Positions 50,887 through 58,599 of a DNA stretch of 63,621 bases are shown piece after piece; position 1 is the stretch's first letter; each line of letters starts with the position of its first letter. Position numbers and translations under genes: made by a program. This DNA is from a virus. The notes beneath the pieces are model-generated. The model ran no database searches, was not told where the DNA came from, and saw only the letters and a program-made list of their open reading frames with translations. The stretch lies in the IMG/VR virus record IMGVR_UViG_3300042482_000046, positions 1 to 63,621 of that record, one strand, 5' to 3'.

Positions 50887-51990
50887 ATGGTACTACCAAC
50901 ATCACCTAATGCAATTAGCCTCAATAATGTAAACACCGAGTTTGGTCGAGCAAGTCAAACTCCAATTGCTATGAGTGATATTTACCTAAGAACATTGTTT
51001 AGTGAATGGGTAAATCCTATTTCAATGTCAAGTGGTTGGGGTAAATCATGGCCTCCTGCTTATTCGACAGTATATACTACCGCCGGTCAATCAACTCTTG
51101 TCGTACCAGCAGGAACATTGTTGGTTGGTATAAAAGCATGGGGTGGCGGAGGTGGTTCAGGAGGCAGAGGTTCTGGTTCTTTAAATGTATCAGGGCCTGG
51201 CGGCGCTGGTGGTTTTGTGTGGGGCATATGTGATGCGGTTGCCGGCGAAACTCTGTCCTTTAATGTTGGTGGTAAAGGAATTCGCGGAGACGCTGCCGGT
51301 GTATCACCATTTGCTGGTGAAGGCGGATCCGGCGGAGGCGCTTCATGGGTAAGAAATAACTCGCGGGCTGGCCAACCCTATATTTGTATTATTGCCGGCG
51401 GTGGCGGCGGTGGCGGCACTGGATCTGCTTCTAACGATAGTGGTGGTCCTGGCGGTGGTGGTAGCTCAAACGGTGTGGCCGGTCAGAATGCAGGAGCAAC
51501 CGGTTCTTCGGCTGGAGGTTCTGCGGCATCTGGAGGAACTGCTGGTGCTGGAGGTAGTGGTACTGGAGGTAGTGGTCAAAGCGGCACTGGCGGCACCGGC
51601 GGATTTTTGGCAGGTGGTATTGCCGCATATGCCAACAATACTGGTCCACTCGGCGGCGCAGGCGGCGGCGGTCGTGGCGGCCAGCGCGGCAATGAAGGCG
51701 GCGGCGGAGGTGGCGGCGGTTCCGGTTGGTACGGTGGAGGTGGCGGCGGTTGGTCTGCCAACCAAGGCGGTGGTGGCGGCGGTGGCGGCTCTAATTATTT
51801 TGCAGGCTCATATCTCCTATACAGTCTTTCGGGTCAGACGGGCACAGTAGGCCAGACATCTTATACCTATCCAAATTTTGGTGGTCCAGACTGGAATAAT
51901 TATGGTATAGGTGGTTATGGAAAAAACACAGTAGGATCAGGTATAGATGGCTTTAATGGAGCCATTGCTTTTCAATTCTACACAACCTGA
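50887..51990 (+). CDS. Gly-rich adhesin-like tail protein
   Basis: 367 residues. An N-terminal 60-residue domain with SLNNVNTEFGRASQTPIAMSDIYLR is common in phage tail proteins attaching Gly-rich regions; residues 70-100 form a beta segment VVPAGTLLVGIKAWGGGG. Residues 95-310 are dominated by Gly runs, as in T2-type gp38 adhesins (polyglycine-II sandwich). The C-terminus (FNGAIAFQFYTT) is a typical closing strand. It is probably the fibre tip or receptor-binding protein. Composition here is much more GC-rich because of glycine codons. Confidence 0.7.
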   Translation: MVLPTSPNAISLNNVNTEFGRASQTPIAMSDIYLRTLFSEWVNPISMSSGWGKSWPPAYSTVYTTAGQSTLVVPAGTLLVGIKAWGGGGGSGGRGSGSLNVSGPGGAGGFVWGICDAVAGETLSFNVGGKGIRGDAAGVSPFAGEGGSGGGASWVRNNSRAGQPYICIIAGGGGGGGTGSASNDSGGPGGGGSSNGVAGQNAGATGSSAGGSAASGGTAGAGGSGTGGSGQSGTGGTGGFLAGGIAAYANNTGPLGGAGGGGRGGQRGNEGGGGGGGGSGWYGGGGGGWSANQGGGGGGGGSNYFAGSYLLYSLSGQTGTVGQTSYTYPNFGGPDWNNYGIGGYGKNTVGSGIDGFNGAIAFQFYTT

Positions 51991-52014
51991 TAAGTCATAT
52001 CTATCATAATTAGC

Positions 52015-52043
52015 TTGCATCTATAAAGTGTTTGCTATATAAT
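52015..52043 (+). promoter_or_regulatory. Sigma70-type promoter for glycan gene cluster
   Basis: TTGCAT, 17-base spacer, TATAAT, with the -10 inside the small dyad ctat-ata-atag. It lies in the gap after the adhesin and 30 bases before the ATG at 52073, so the glycan genes can be expressed early, unlike the fibre genes. Confidence 0.75.
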
Positions 52044-52072
52044 AGTGTGAATTTTTATAATGAAGGTATATT

Positions 52073-53047
52073 ATGATCCACTTTGCGAAGTATGTTTTGA
52101 ATAATGGCGGTATTGTCAAACCGCTTCTGTTAGATTCCTCACTTACAAATGGAACAGGTCTGTTTAATCCAAGCGTATATGTTGATGGCGATAAGATTTT
52201 AGTTAATGTTCGACACTGCCAATATACTCTATATCATTCCGAGCTAAATCGTTTTGAACATACTTGGGGTCCTCTAGTCTATCTCAATCCTGAAAATGAT
52301 GTAAGTCTTACAACAACAAACTATCTCGGTGAGTTGAACGAAGACTTATCTTTTAAATACTGTCACAAAGTTGATACAAGCGCATTTGATATTAAACCTG
52401 TATGGGAATTTGTTGGATTAGAAGATGCTAGAATAGTTAGATGGAATGATAAGCTATATATTTCTGGTGTTAGAAGAGATGTGAAAACTAATGGTGAAGG
52501 TCGTATGGAACTTTCAGAGATAGAAATTTCTGAGAGTGGTGTCAAAGAGATTTCTCGATTCCGTATTCCTGCACCAAATGGTGATGGTTCTTACTGTGAA
52601 AAGAACTGGATGCCTATAACAGATATGCCGTATCATTATTTGAAGTGGTGTAATCCAGTAGAAATCGTTAAAGCAGATCCTGAAGATAGGAGTTGCGTGA
52701 CAAGTTTCTTAGGAAACAAAATATTCTTTGATAGAGATCAACGCGGCGGCGGTCAAGTTATTCCATTTGAAGACGGATATCTAGCACTCATCCATGAAAC
52801 AAATCTATATGTTAGTGCCCAAGGAAGAAAAGATGGAACATATCGTCATCGATTCATCTACTGGAGTAAGGACTGGGAACCAATACATAGATCGAAAGAG
52901 TTCTCGTTCATGGAAGCAAAGATAGAATTTGCCTGCGGGCTTGCTAAAAGAGATAATGATATCTTCATAACATTTGGCTTTCAAGATAATGTCGCATATG
53001 TATTAAAGACGGATGTGAATGTGATTAAGGAATTTATTTATGCTTGA
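52073..53047 (+). CDS. GH130-like five-bladed propeller protein (glycosidase/phosphorylase-like)
   Basis: 324 residues. LFNPSVYVDGDKILVNVRHCQY at 29-50, WEFVGLEDARIVRWNDKLYISGVRRD near 125, then EKNWMPI and CNPVEIVKADP are typical of the GH130/GH43-like beta-propeller fold, where GLEDAR marks a catalytic or binding blade. Members act on mannosides or related glycans by phosphorolysis or hydrolysis. The phage copy lies before a GT17 fusion (8-base overlap), so a joint glycan function is likely. Confidence 0.75.
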   Translation: MIHFAKYVLNNGGIVKPLLLDSSLTNGTGLFNPSVYVDGDKILVNVRHCQYTLYHSELNRFEHTWGPLVYLNPENDVSLTTTNYLGELNEDLSFKYCHKVDTSAFDIKPVWEFVGLEDARIVRWNDKLYISGVRRDVKTNGEGRMELSEIEISESGVKEISRFRIPAPNGDGSYCEKNWMPITDMPYHYLKWCNPVEIVKADPEDRSCVTSFLGNKIFFDRDQRGGGQVIPFEDGYLALIHETNLYVSAQGRKDGTYRHRFIYWSKDWEPIHRSKEFSFMEAKIEFACGLAKRDNDIFITFGFQDNVAYVLKTDVNVIKEFIYA

Positions 53048-55202
53048 GTCTTTGCTTATTGAATATATTATGGATACCGAAAACCCAATTCTTAACTACA
53101 AGATGGGTCTCGAATATGAAAAGATTGGACAGACTGCGGCTGCTGTATCGTATCTACTACGCGCGGCTGAAAGATCAAAAGACAATCTTCTATCATATGA
53201 ATGTTTGTTGAGAGTTGGTAGATGTTTTGAAAAACAGAAAAACAGAAACTATACTGTTAAGTCTATGTATCGAAATGCTATCGATCTTTGCCCTGATAGA
53301 CCAGAGGCATATTATCTTCTAGCAAGAAATTATAATTCCGAACAGAACTATGCTGACTCTTTTCTAATGTGTAGTATGGCACAACGCAACTGTAAAGAAA
53401 ACTCATATTCAGATATAGGATCAGACTATCCTGGTAGATGGGGATTATATTATCACGAAGCAATCGCATCATGGTGGTATGGTAAAAATGAAAGGTCTAG
53501 AAGACTATTCAAAAGATTGAAAAGATTATATTGGAATGACATGGATAATTCTCATAGAGAAGAGGTTGATAATTATATGAGCACTATTGAATCTAAACTT
53601 GGCCCAGAACAAATCAAAACTGTAGATTGTTTCACATTCTATGCACCAACGATGAAAGAAATTCTTCGACTGAGACTTAATATACTAAAAGACCATGTTG
53701 ATGAGTTTGTTATTTCCGAATGTAATAAGAGTCATAGTGGCGCGCCTATGGAATATCAACTTGAAAACGTTCTAAGAGAAATAGGATGTGATCATCTCAA
53801 TATTAGAATTATTAAGGTGGATATTCCAGAAACAGAAAATCTTGTTATAGAAGATATCGATAGAGTTAATGCTTCCTACAACATCGATAACATCAATACT
53901 CTAAAAGCAAAGGTTAGAGAGCGTATGGGCATTGATTCTCTTGTTTCTGTACTGGACAGTTATAACGACGATACGGTCTTTATCATTAGTGATGCTGATG
54001 AGATTATTAAGCCACAAGCAATAGAATTCATGTCTTCTATTGTTAAGCAAAATCAAAATTGTATCATAAGAATTCCAATGGTATTGCTTGAAGGTAGAGC
54101 TGACTATCGTGTTTACAATAGAGATTCGAATACACCCGCTGAATGGACTGGCGCTGTTATCACAACAAGACAGCATTTGAGAAGAGCCACTCCAGCACAA
54201 ATGAGAACCAATGTAAATAATCCTTTCCCTATAAACTATGTAACACAAAACGATCAAATGATACAGGACTTGGGATGGCATTTTAGTTCTATGGGCGGCA
54301 GAGATGTTGTCAAGCACAAGTATAAGACCTTTGTTCACTATGATGATACTTTTACCACATCATCGGTAAACGGTAAAGTTGCTTCCGTAAAGAAAATGGA
54401 TTACATCGACAATGTTCTTATCGAAGAAGGATCGATGGGAGTCAGTGCTGAAAAAAATAGAATCCTCAAAAAGTATCCTATTGAAGATTTGCCTTCTATA
54501 ATTTTTGAATTACCTACAGTTAAAGAGTTTTTATTTCCAACTTATGAGCCGACATCAAAAAATCAAACGAAACATAAGATTGAAAGAATATATCCAGAAT
54601 ATGATGCGAAGTATGGCGAATGGGGATGGATTTCACTCGACAAGGCCGGATGTTTAATCGACTATGTAGATGAAATTTGTAGAGATGTTGACAATCCTAT
54701 CTGCGTTGAAATTGGAGTTTATGCGGGTAAGAGTATTTTGCCTGTTGCTTTGGAATTAAAGAGAAATTACAAAGGTCAAATCTATGCCATTGATCCTTGG
54801 ACAAATGAAGAAGCGACCAAAGGATATGAGGGTCCGCACTATGAATATTGGAGTCAAATCAATCTACAAGAAAAATTTCAATTGTTTAAGACGGTAATTA
54901 AGGAATTTGAATTAGACGAATATGTTGTAACACTCAAAGAAACAAGTGATAATGCTCCTGAACTAAAGAATATTAACTTGCTACATATCGATGGTCAGCA
55001 TACCGATCAAGCTCTACGCGATGCGAAAAAGTATGCTGTGAATGTTGAACTGAATGGATACTGTATTGTCGATGATGTTGATTGGGGTCAAGTTGAAAAT
55101 GTACCTAAGTTCTTAGAAAAGATAGGATTCGTGCCTATTCATTCGGTAGGCTCTACGGCAATCTTTAAGAAACTTTGTTACAGAACAGATGTGGAAATTT
55201 AA
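53040..55202 (+). CDS. Three-domain protein: TPR, GT17 glycosyltransferase, methyltransferase
   Basis: 720 residues. Residues 1-190 are helical TPR-like repeats (AAVSYLLRAAERSKDNLLSYECLLRVG). Residues 195-500 match GT17, the beta-1,4-N-acetylglucosaminyltransferase family: VDCFTFYAPTMKEILRLRLNIL, FVISECNKSHSG, and FIISDADEIIKP with the metal-binding DAD. Residues 550-715 are a Methyltransf_24-like domain (EIGVYAGKSILPVALEL, LLHIDGQHTDQALRDAKKY, YCIVDDVDWGQ). TPR plus transferase suggests a protein acceptor, as in O-GlcNAc-type enzymes. Overlaps the propeller gene by 8 bases. Confidence 0.8.
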   Translation: MLESLLIEYIMDTENPILNYKMGLEYEKIGQTAAAVSYLLRAAERSKDNLLSYECLLRVGRCFEKQKNRNYTVKSMYRNAIDLCPDRPEAYYLLARNYNSEQNYADSFLMCSMAQRNCKENSYSDIGSDYPGRWGLYYHEAIASWWYGKNERSRRLFKRLKRLYWNDMDNSHREEVDNYMSTIESKLGPEQIKTVDCFTFYAPTMKEILRLRLNILKDHVDEFVISECNKSHSGAPMEYQLENVLREIGCDHLNIRIIKVDIPETENLVIEDIDRVNASYNIDNINTLKAKVRERMGIDSLVSVLDSYNDDTVFIISDADEIIKPQAIEFMSSIVKQNQNCIIRIPMVLLEGRADYRVYNRDSNTPAEWTGAVITTRQHLRRATPAQMRTNVNNPFPINYVTQNDQMIQDLGWHFSSMGGRDVVKHKYKTFVHYDDTFTTSSVNGKVASVKKMDYIDNVLIEEGSMGVSAEKNRILKKYPIEDLPSIIFELPTVKEFLFPTYEPTSKNQTKHKIERIYPEYDAKYGEWGWISLDKAGCLIDYVDEICRDVDNPICVEIGVYAGKSILPVALELKRNYKGQIYAIDPWTNEEATKGYEGPHYEYWSQINLQEKFQLFKTVIKEFELDEYVVTLKETSDNAPELKNINLLHIDGQHTDQALRDAKKYAVNVELNGYCIVDDVDWGQVENVPKFLEKIGFVPIHSVGSTAIFKKLCYRTDVEI

Positions 55203-55204
55203 TT

Positions 55205-56677
55205 ATGAAGACAGTACTATTTTATCATATCTATTTGGACGATCTGGGTCATTGGTCATCAATTGTTAATGAACAGTTTTCCTGTGCTGTAGATTCGGGT
55301 CTATTTGATGCTACAGATGAAATGTATATCACATGTGTCAGCAACAGTTATTGGAAAACAAAGTGGTTTAGTGTTCTAGCTAATTCTTATTTTAAGAAAG
55401 CGGTAATCGAGGAAGTACCAGATCCTTTTGTTTCAGATCAAGATATGTTGAACCACTATCCTGATTTTACAAAAAATCAAGGCAATCATGGCGGAAATAA
55501 AAATACTGAATCCTATACCCATAGTAAAATCTATAATATGGCTCAAAAAGAAGACATGAAGATTTTGTATTTTCATGCGCGTGGTATAACTTTCAGTTTG
55601 AGAGGACTGTATGAGGCAAGAGATAACAACAATGTTAAGTGGGCATATGATAATCAATATCAAAAGTCAACATATCTTTCTAGACAATTTTTAAATTGGG
55701 GAGCAATTGAAAATTGGAAAACATTACATAAAGCTCTTGATACATATGATGTAGCCAGTTTCAATTACCAAACATATCTTATACCACATTTTGCTGGTAA
55801 TACTTGGTGGGCAAAATCAAGCTATCTGAGAACTCTCGGTGATCCTTCAAATCTAAATTGGTGGAACAGTTTTCTAGATAATTTAGGAGATGTTAGATCG
55901 ATAATAGGATCTAACAGATATAGAGATGAATTCTGGATCAATTCAAATCCAGAGGCCAAGTTGTATAACTTTGTTGATATAAAAGAGAACGAGAATCCCC
56001 TTAAGAACATAGTTCATAGACCAGTGTATGAGAATAAGGCTCATCATCCTCTTCCAGAACCTGAAAAGCCTAAGCCCACTGAACAAGAATTAATGTTCAA
56101 TGTGAACAAAGGCATGAACAAGAGAGCCTTTATAGTAGACAACTTCTATTCAGATCCTCTTGCTATTCGGGCTTTCGCGCAGCAGCAAGAATATGTCGAA
56201 GGTGGTTTTGGTCGTGGGTTTATAGGAAAAAGAACAGTTAAGCAGTTTCTTTTTCCTGAAGTCAAGAGATCATTCGAATCTATTTTAAATATGAAAATTA
56301 CCAAGTGGGAAGACTATGGTATGAATGGTAGATTCCAACTCAATACCGCAGGAGAACCAGTAGTATATCACTGTGACTTCCAAAAATATGCTGCTATGAT
56401 CTTTCTAACACCAGATGCTCCGCCATCGTGTGGAACATCTACTTTCATGCATAAAAAGAGTAGAGTTCATCATAACTCTAGTCCACGCATCAATGAAGTT
56501 TTCTATGGTAGCAACCACCTTGATGGAACTCCATTTGAAAGAGTTGATAAGTTCGGAAACATATTCAATAGATTGGTCATCTTTGACGGCGGATGCATCC
56601 ATGCTGCCAGCGAATATTTTGGCATAACTATGGATGATGCTAGACTGTGGCATATGTTCTTCTTTGACGCAGAATAA
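55205..56677 (+). CDS. Glycosyltransferase-like N-terminus fused to a 2-oxoglutarate dioxygenase-like domain (DUF6445-type)
   Basis: 490 residues from ATG 55205. Residues 1-270 resemble a GT-like protein of phage and algal glycan clusters (LFYHIYLDDLGHWSSIVNEQ, LYFHARGITFSLRGLYEARD, ASFNYQTYLIPHFAGNTWWAKSSYL). Residues 300-490 look like a DUF6445/prolyl-hydroxylase-type double-stranded beta-helix: VYHCDFQKYAAMIFLTPDAP with the H-x-D metal pair and NRLVIFDGGCIHAASEYFG with the distal His. It may hydroxylate or oxidise an amino acid or sugar. Substrate unknown; the collagen-like fibre is a candidate. Confidence 0.72.
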   Translation: MKTVLFYHIYLDDLGHWSSIVNEQFSCAVDSGLFDATDEMYITCVSNSYWKTKWFSVLANSYFKKAVIEEVPDPFVSDQDMLNHYPDFTKNQGNHGGNKNTESYTHSKIYNMAQKEDMKILYFHARGITFSLRGLYEARDNNNVKWAYDNQYQKSTYLSRQFLNWGAIENWKTLHKALDTYDVASFNYQTYLIPHFAGNTWWAKSSYLRTLGDPSNLNWWNSFLDNLGDVRSIIGSNRYRDEFWINSNPEAKLYNFVDIKENENPLKNIVHRPVYENKAHHPLPEPEKPKPTEQELMFNVNKGMNKRAFIVDNFYSDPLAIRAFAQQQEYVEGGFGRGFIGKRTVKQFLFPEVKRSFESILNMKITKWEDYGMNGRFQLNTAGEPVVYHCDFQKYAAMIFLTPDAPPSCGTSTFMHKKSRVHHNSSPRINEVFYGSNHLDGTPFERVDKFGNIFNRLVIFDGGCIHAASEYFGITMDDARLWHMFFFDAE

Positions 56678-56690
56678 TTTTTTTAAACAC

Positions 56691-56721
56691 TTGACTTGAG
56701 ACATAGGATGTGATATAAATA
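56691..56721 (+). promoter_or_regulatory. Overlapping sigma70 and late promoters for hsp20
   Basis: TTGACT, 17-base spacer and TATAAA give a sigma70 promoter; the same bases 56714-56721 form a perfect TATAAATA late box. The gene could be expressed in both early and late phases from one site. Confidence 0.75.
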
Positions 56722-56726
56722 TGTAT

Positions 56727-56748
56727 GTCTTCGCCTGAATGGGAAGAC
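56727..56748 (+). promoter_or_regulatory. 5'-terminal stem-loop in hsp20 leader
   Basis: Six-base arms gtcttc and gaagac, with extra cc/gg pairing inside, begin within a few bases of the predicted transcript start. Likely an mRNA-stabilising or regulatory hairpin; too far from the ribosome site (AGGAG at about 56772) to mask it directly. Confidence 0.5.
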
Positions 56749-56782
56749 TTAAACAACTAACTTGCTAAACAGGAGTTAACAC

Positions 56783-57316
56783 ATGACTATCAATAAAATC
56801 CCCTTTTTCGATCCTATGTCTTTTTCTCTTCCGAAGCAGTTCAATACCACAATTGGATTTGAACCAATCTTGAAGAGACTTTCGGAAATGTCAGAAACCC
56901 TTCCTAAGATTCCTACTTATCCGCCTTACAATATCAGACAGACTGGTGAAAACACCTACGTTATTGAAATCGCTGTTGCTGGTTTTGGCAAGCAGGATCT
57001 GGAACTTGAGCTAGAAGATGGTAAGCTTACCGTCAAGGGCAATATTCATACAAATGACACCGACGACAATTATATCTTCAAGGGAATTGCAGAACGTGCT
57101 TTCACTCGCCAGTTCGCTCTGGCCGATACAATTGAAATTAAGAATGCTGATTTGATTAACGGTATGCTAAAGATTTGGCTTGAACGCTTCATTCCTGAAG
57201 ATAAGAAGCCAAAGAAAATCAACATCGGCGAAAAGACTGAATCCAAGAAAGAACTTCTCAACGAGGATGGCAATACTGCCACCAAAGAGTATCTACAAGA
57301 TAGATCGGAGAAGTAA
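56783..57316 (+). CDS. hsp20: Small heat-shock protein Hsp20
   Basis: 177 residues. The alpha-crystallin domain spans about 45-155: PPYNIRQTGENTYVIEIAVAGFGKQDLELELEDGKLTVKG (in sequence), the beta strands FTRQFALADTIEIKNADLINGMLKIWLER, and IPEDKKPKKI after it. The IxI-like tail is replaced by an acidic/polar extension. Hsp20 of T4-like phages is an AMG thought to aid virion protein folding or virus stability. Preceded by AGGAG at good spacing and co-transcribed with the next small gene. Confidence 0.93.
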   Translation: MTINKIPFFDPMSFSLPKQFNTTIGFEPILKRLSEMSETLPKIPTYPPYNIRQTGENTYVIEIAVAGFGKQDLELELEDGKLTVKGNIHTNDTDDNYIFKGIAERAFTRQFALADTIEIKNADLINGMLKIWLERFIPEDKKPKKINIGEKTESKKELLNEDGNTATKEYLQDRSEK

Positions 57317-57465
57317 TGATAAGAACACTGAAGAAACTATTCACTCGCAAGAGTGAGCATGATCGTATGTATGATTATCTTTGTCAAGCTACCGATCAAG
57401 CTCACTTAGAATGGCTTCAGCGTGAATGGGACCGCAAGTCCTATAACGATAGGAGACATTGGTAA
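57316..57465 (+). CDS. Small DUF3563-like protein
   Basis: 49 residues sharing one base with the hsp20 stop. The sequence MIRTLKKLFTRKSEHDRMYDYLCQATDQAHLEWLQREWDRK resembles the DUF3563 family of small proteins in Rhizobiales and other proteobacteria: a basic amphipathic start, then D-x-Y-L-x-x-A-x-D-x-A-x-L-E. That likeness is by motif only. A very short frame of 15 codons follows and may not be real. Confidence 0.55.
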   Translation: MIRTLKKLFTRKSEHDRMYDYLCQATDQAHLEWLQREWDRKSYNDRRHW

Positions 57466-57520
57466 TGGCTCCTTATACTAATGAAGAAGCTGATTGGCTA
57501 TCTGGCCAATGACACTACAT

Positions 57521-57552
57521 ACTGAGGAGCAATAACGCTCCTCAGTTTTTAT
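57521..57552 (+). terminator. Rho-independent terminator after hsp20 operon
   Basis: Perfect ten-base arms actgaggagc and gctcctcagt with an aataac loop, followed by tttttatt. The pstS ribosome site (ATGGAGA) follows directly, in the same hairpin-TTATTATGGAG arrangement seen at 32560-32605. Confidence 0.9.
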
Positions 57553-57565
57553 TATGGAGAAATGT

Positions 57566-58537
57566 ATGAATAAGACTATGCTTACTCTTGCTGCTGTTCT
57601 GTTTGCTTTTGGTACCAGTTCAGTTTATGCTACCAGTGATGTTATCCGTATTGTAGGATCATCTACAGTTTATCCCTTCACAACCACTGTCGCAGAACAG
57701 TTCGCTAAGAAGAATGGTGTTTCAGCACCAATCGTTGAAGCAACTGGCACTGGTGGTGGTATCAAGATGTTCTGTGCTGGTAACGGTCCGGATACTCCTG
57801 ATGCTGTGAATGCTTCTCGTAAGATGAAGGATGAAGAGAAGAAGATTTGTGCTGAGAATGGTGTAGAAAACATCACCGAAATGGCAATCGGTATTGATGC
57901 CATTGTAGTCGCAATGTCTAAGGATCATCCTGGCATCAACCTATCAACAAACGATATCTATCGCGCTCTTGCGAAGTATGTGGTTGTTGATGGTAAGTTT
58001 GTCGAAAATCCAGTAAAGACTTGGAATGAGGTTCGTTCTGATCTTCCTTCTGACAAGATTGAAGTTCTTGGCCCGCCGCCAACTTCAGGTACGCGCGACT
58101 CATTTGTAGAGTTGGTATTTGAGAAGGAATGCAAGGCTGACATTAAGAATAACAACTTGATCGTTTCAGAAGAAGATACAAAGGCATTCTGTCAATCAGT
58201 TCGTGAAGATGGCGCATACATCGAAGCGGGTGAGAATGATAATCTAATCGTTCAGAAGCTTCAATCGAATCCTGCTGCTCTCGGTATCTTTGGTTATTCA
58301 TTCCTTGAAGAGAACCTAAACACTATTCAGGGCGCAACAATCAATGATGTTGCACCAGAATATGATGCTATCGCTGCTGGTAATTATCCAATCGCTCGTA
58401 AGCTCTATGTTTATTTCAAGGGATCACACTTTGAATCAAATCCAGACTTGAAGAAGTTTATGGATGAATATCAGAGCGACGAAGCTATTGGCGAAGAAGG
58501 ATATTTGGCTGAGAAGGGTCTTATCCCGCTTAAGTAA
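57566..58537 (+). CDS. pstS: Phosphate-binding periplasmic protein PstS
   Basis: 323 residues from ATG 57566, chosen for the GGAGA site and for the signal peptide: MNKTMLTLAAVLFAFGTSSVYA, cut before TSD. The mature part has IRIVGSSTVYPFT, the phosphate-site VEATGTGGGIKMFC and PPPTSGTRDSFVEL motifs, and the Asn/Asp-rich ISTNDIYRALAKY-like segment. It binds phosphate in the periplasm for the PstABC transporter. Phage copies are known in cyanophages and pelagiphages as auxiliary genes that sustain phosphate import during infection. Confidence 0.93.
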   Translation: MNKTMLTLAAVLFAFGTSSVYATSDVIRIVGSSTVYPFTTTVAEQFAKKNGVSAPIVEATGTGGGIKMFCAGNGPDTPDAVNASRKMKDEEKKICAENGVENITEMAIGIDAIVVAMSKDHPGINLSTNDIYRALAKYVVVDGKFVENPVKTWNEVRSDLPSDKIEVLGPPPTSGTRDSFVELVFEKECKADIKNNNLIVSEEDTKAFCQSVREDGAYIEAGENDNLIVQKLQSNPAALGIFGYSFLEENLNTIQGATINDVAPEYDAIAAGNYPIARKLYVYFKGSHFESNPDLKKFMDEYQSDEAIGEEGYLAEKGLIPLK

Positions 58538-58540
58538 TAC

Positions 58541-58581
58541 TTGACAATCTGGAGAGGATGATATATACTATCATCTTCTCC
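58541..58581 (+). promoter_or_regulatory. Sigma70 promoter nested in a hairpin after pstS
   Basis: TTGACA, 17-base spacer, TATACT at 58564. Arms ggagaggatgata and tatcatcttctcc (one G-T pair, 13 long) lie 58551-58563 and 58569-58581, so the -10 falls in the loop. A pyrimidine-rich tail follows. The element may both end pstS and start the glycosyltransferase gene, as at 32549-32597. Confidence 0.75.
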
Positions 58582-58599
58582 TTTCTTTATAGGTATATT

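Noticed and set aside
51431-51765. Minus-strand and alternate-frame open frames opposite the Gly-rich adhesin
   Set aside because: Pro-, Ala- or His-rich products are the antisense or shifted reading of glycine runs.
57465-57512. 15-codon open frame after the DUF3563-like gene
   Set aside because: Too short to support, though it has a start overlapping the preceding stop; no motif.
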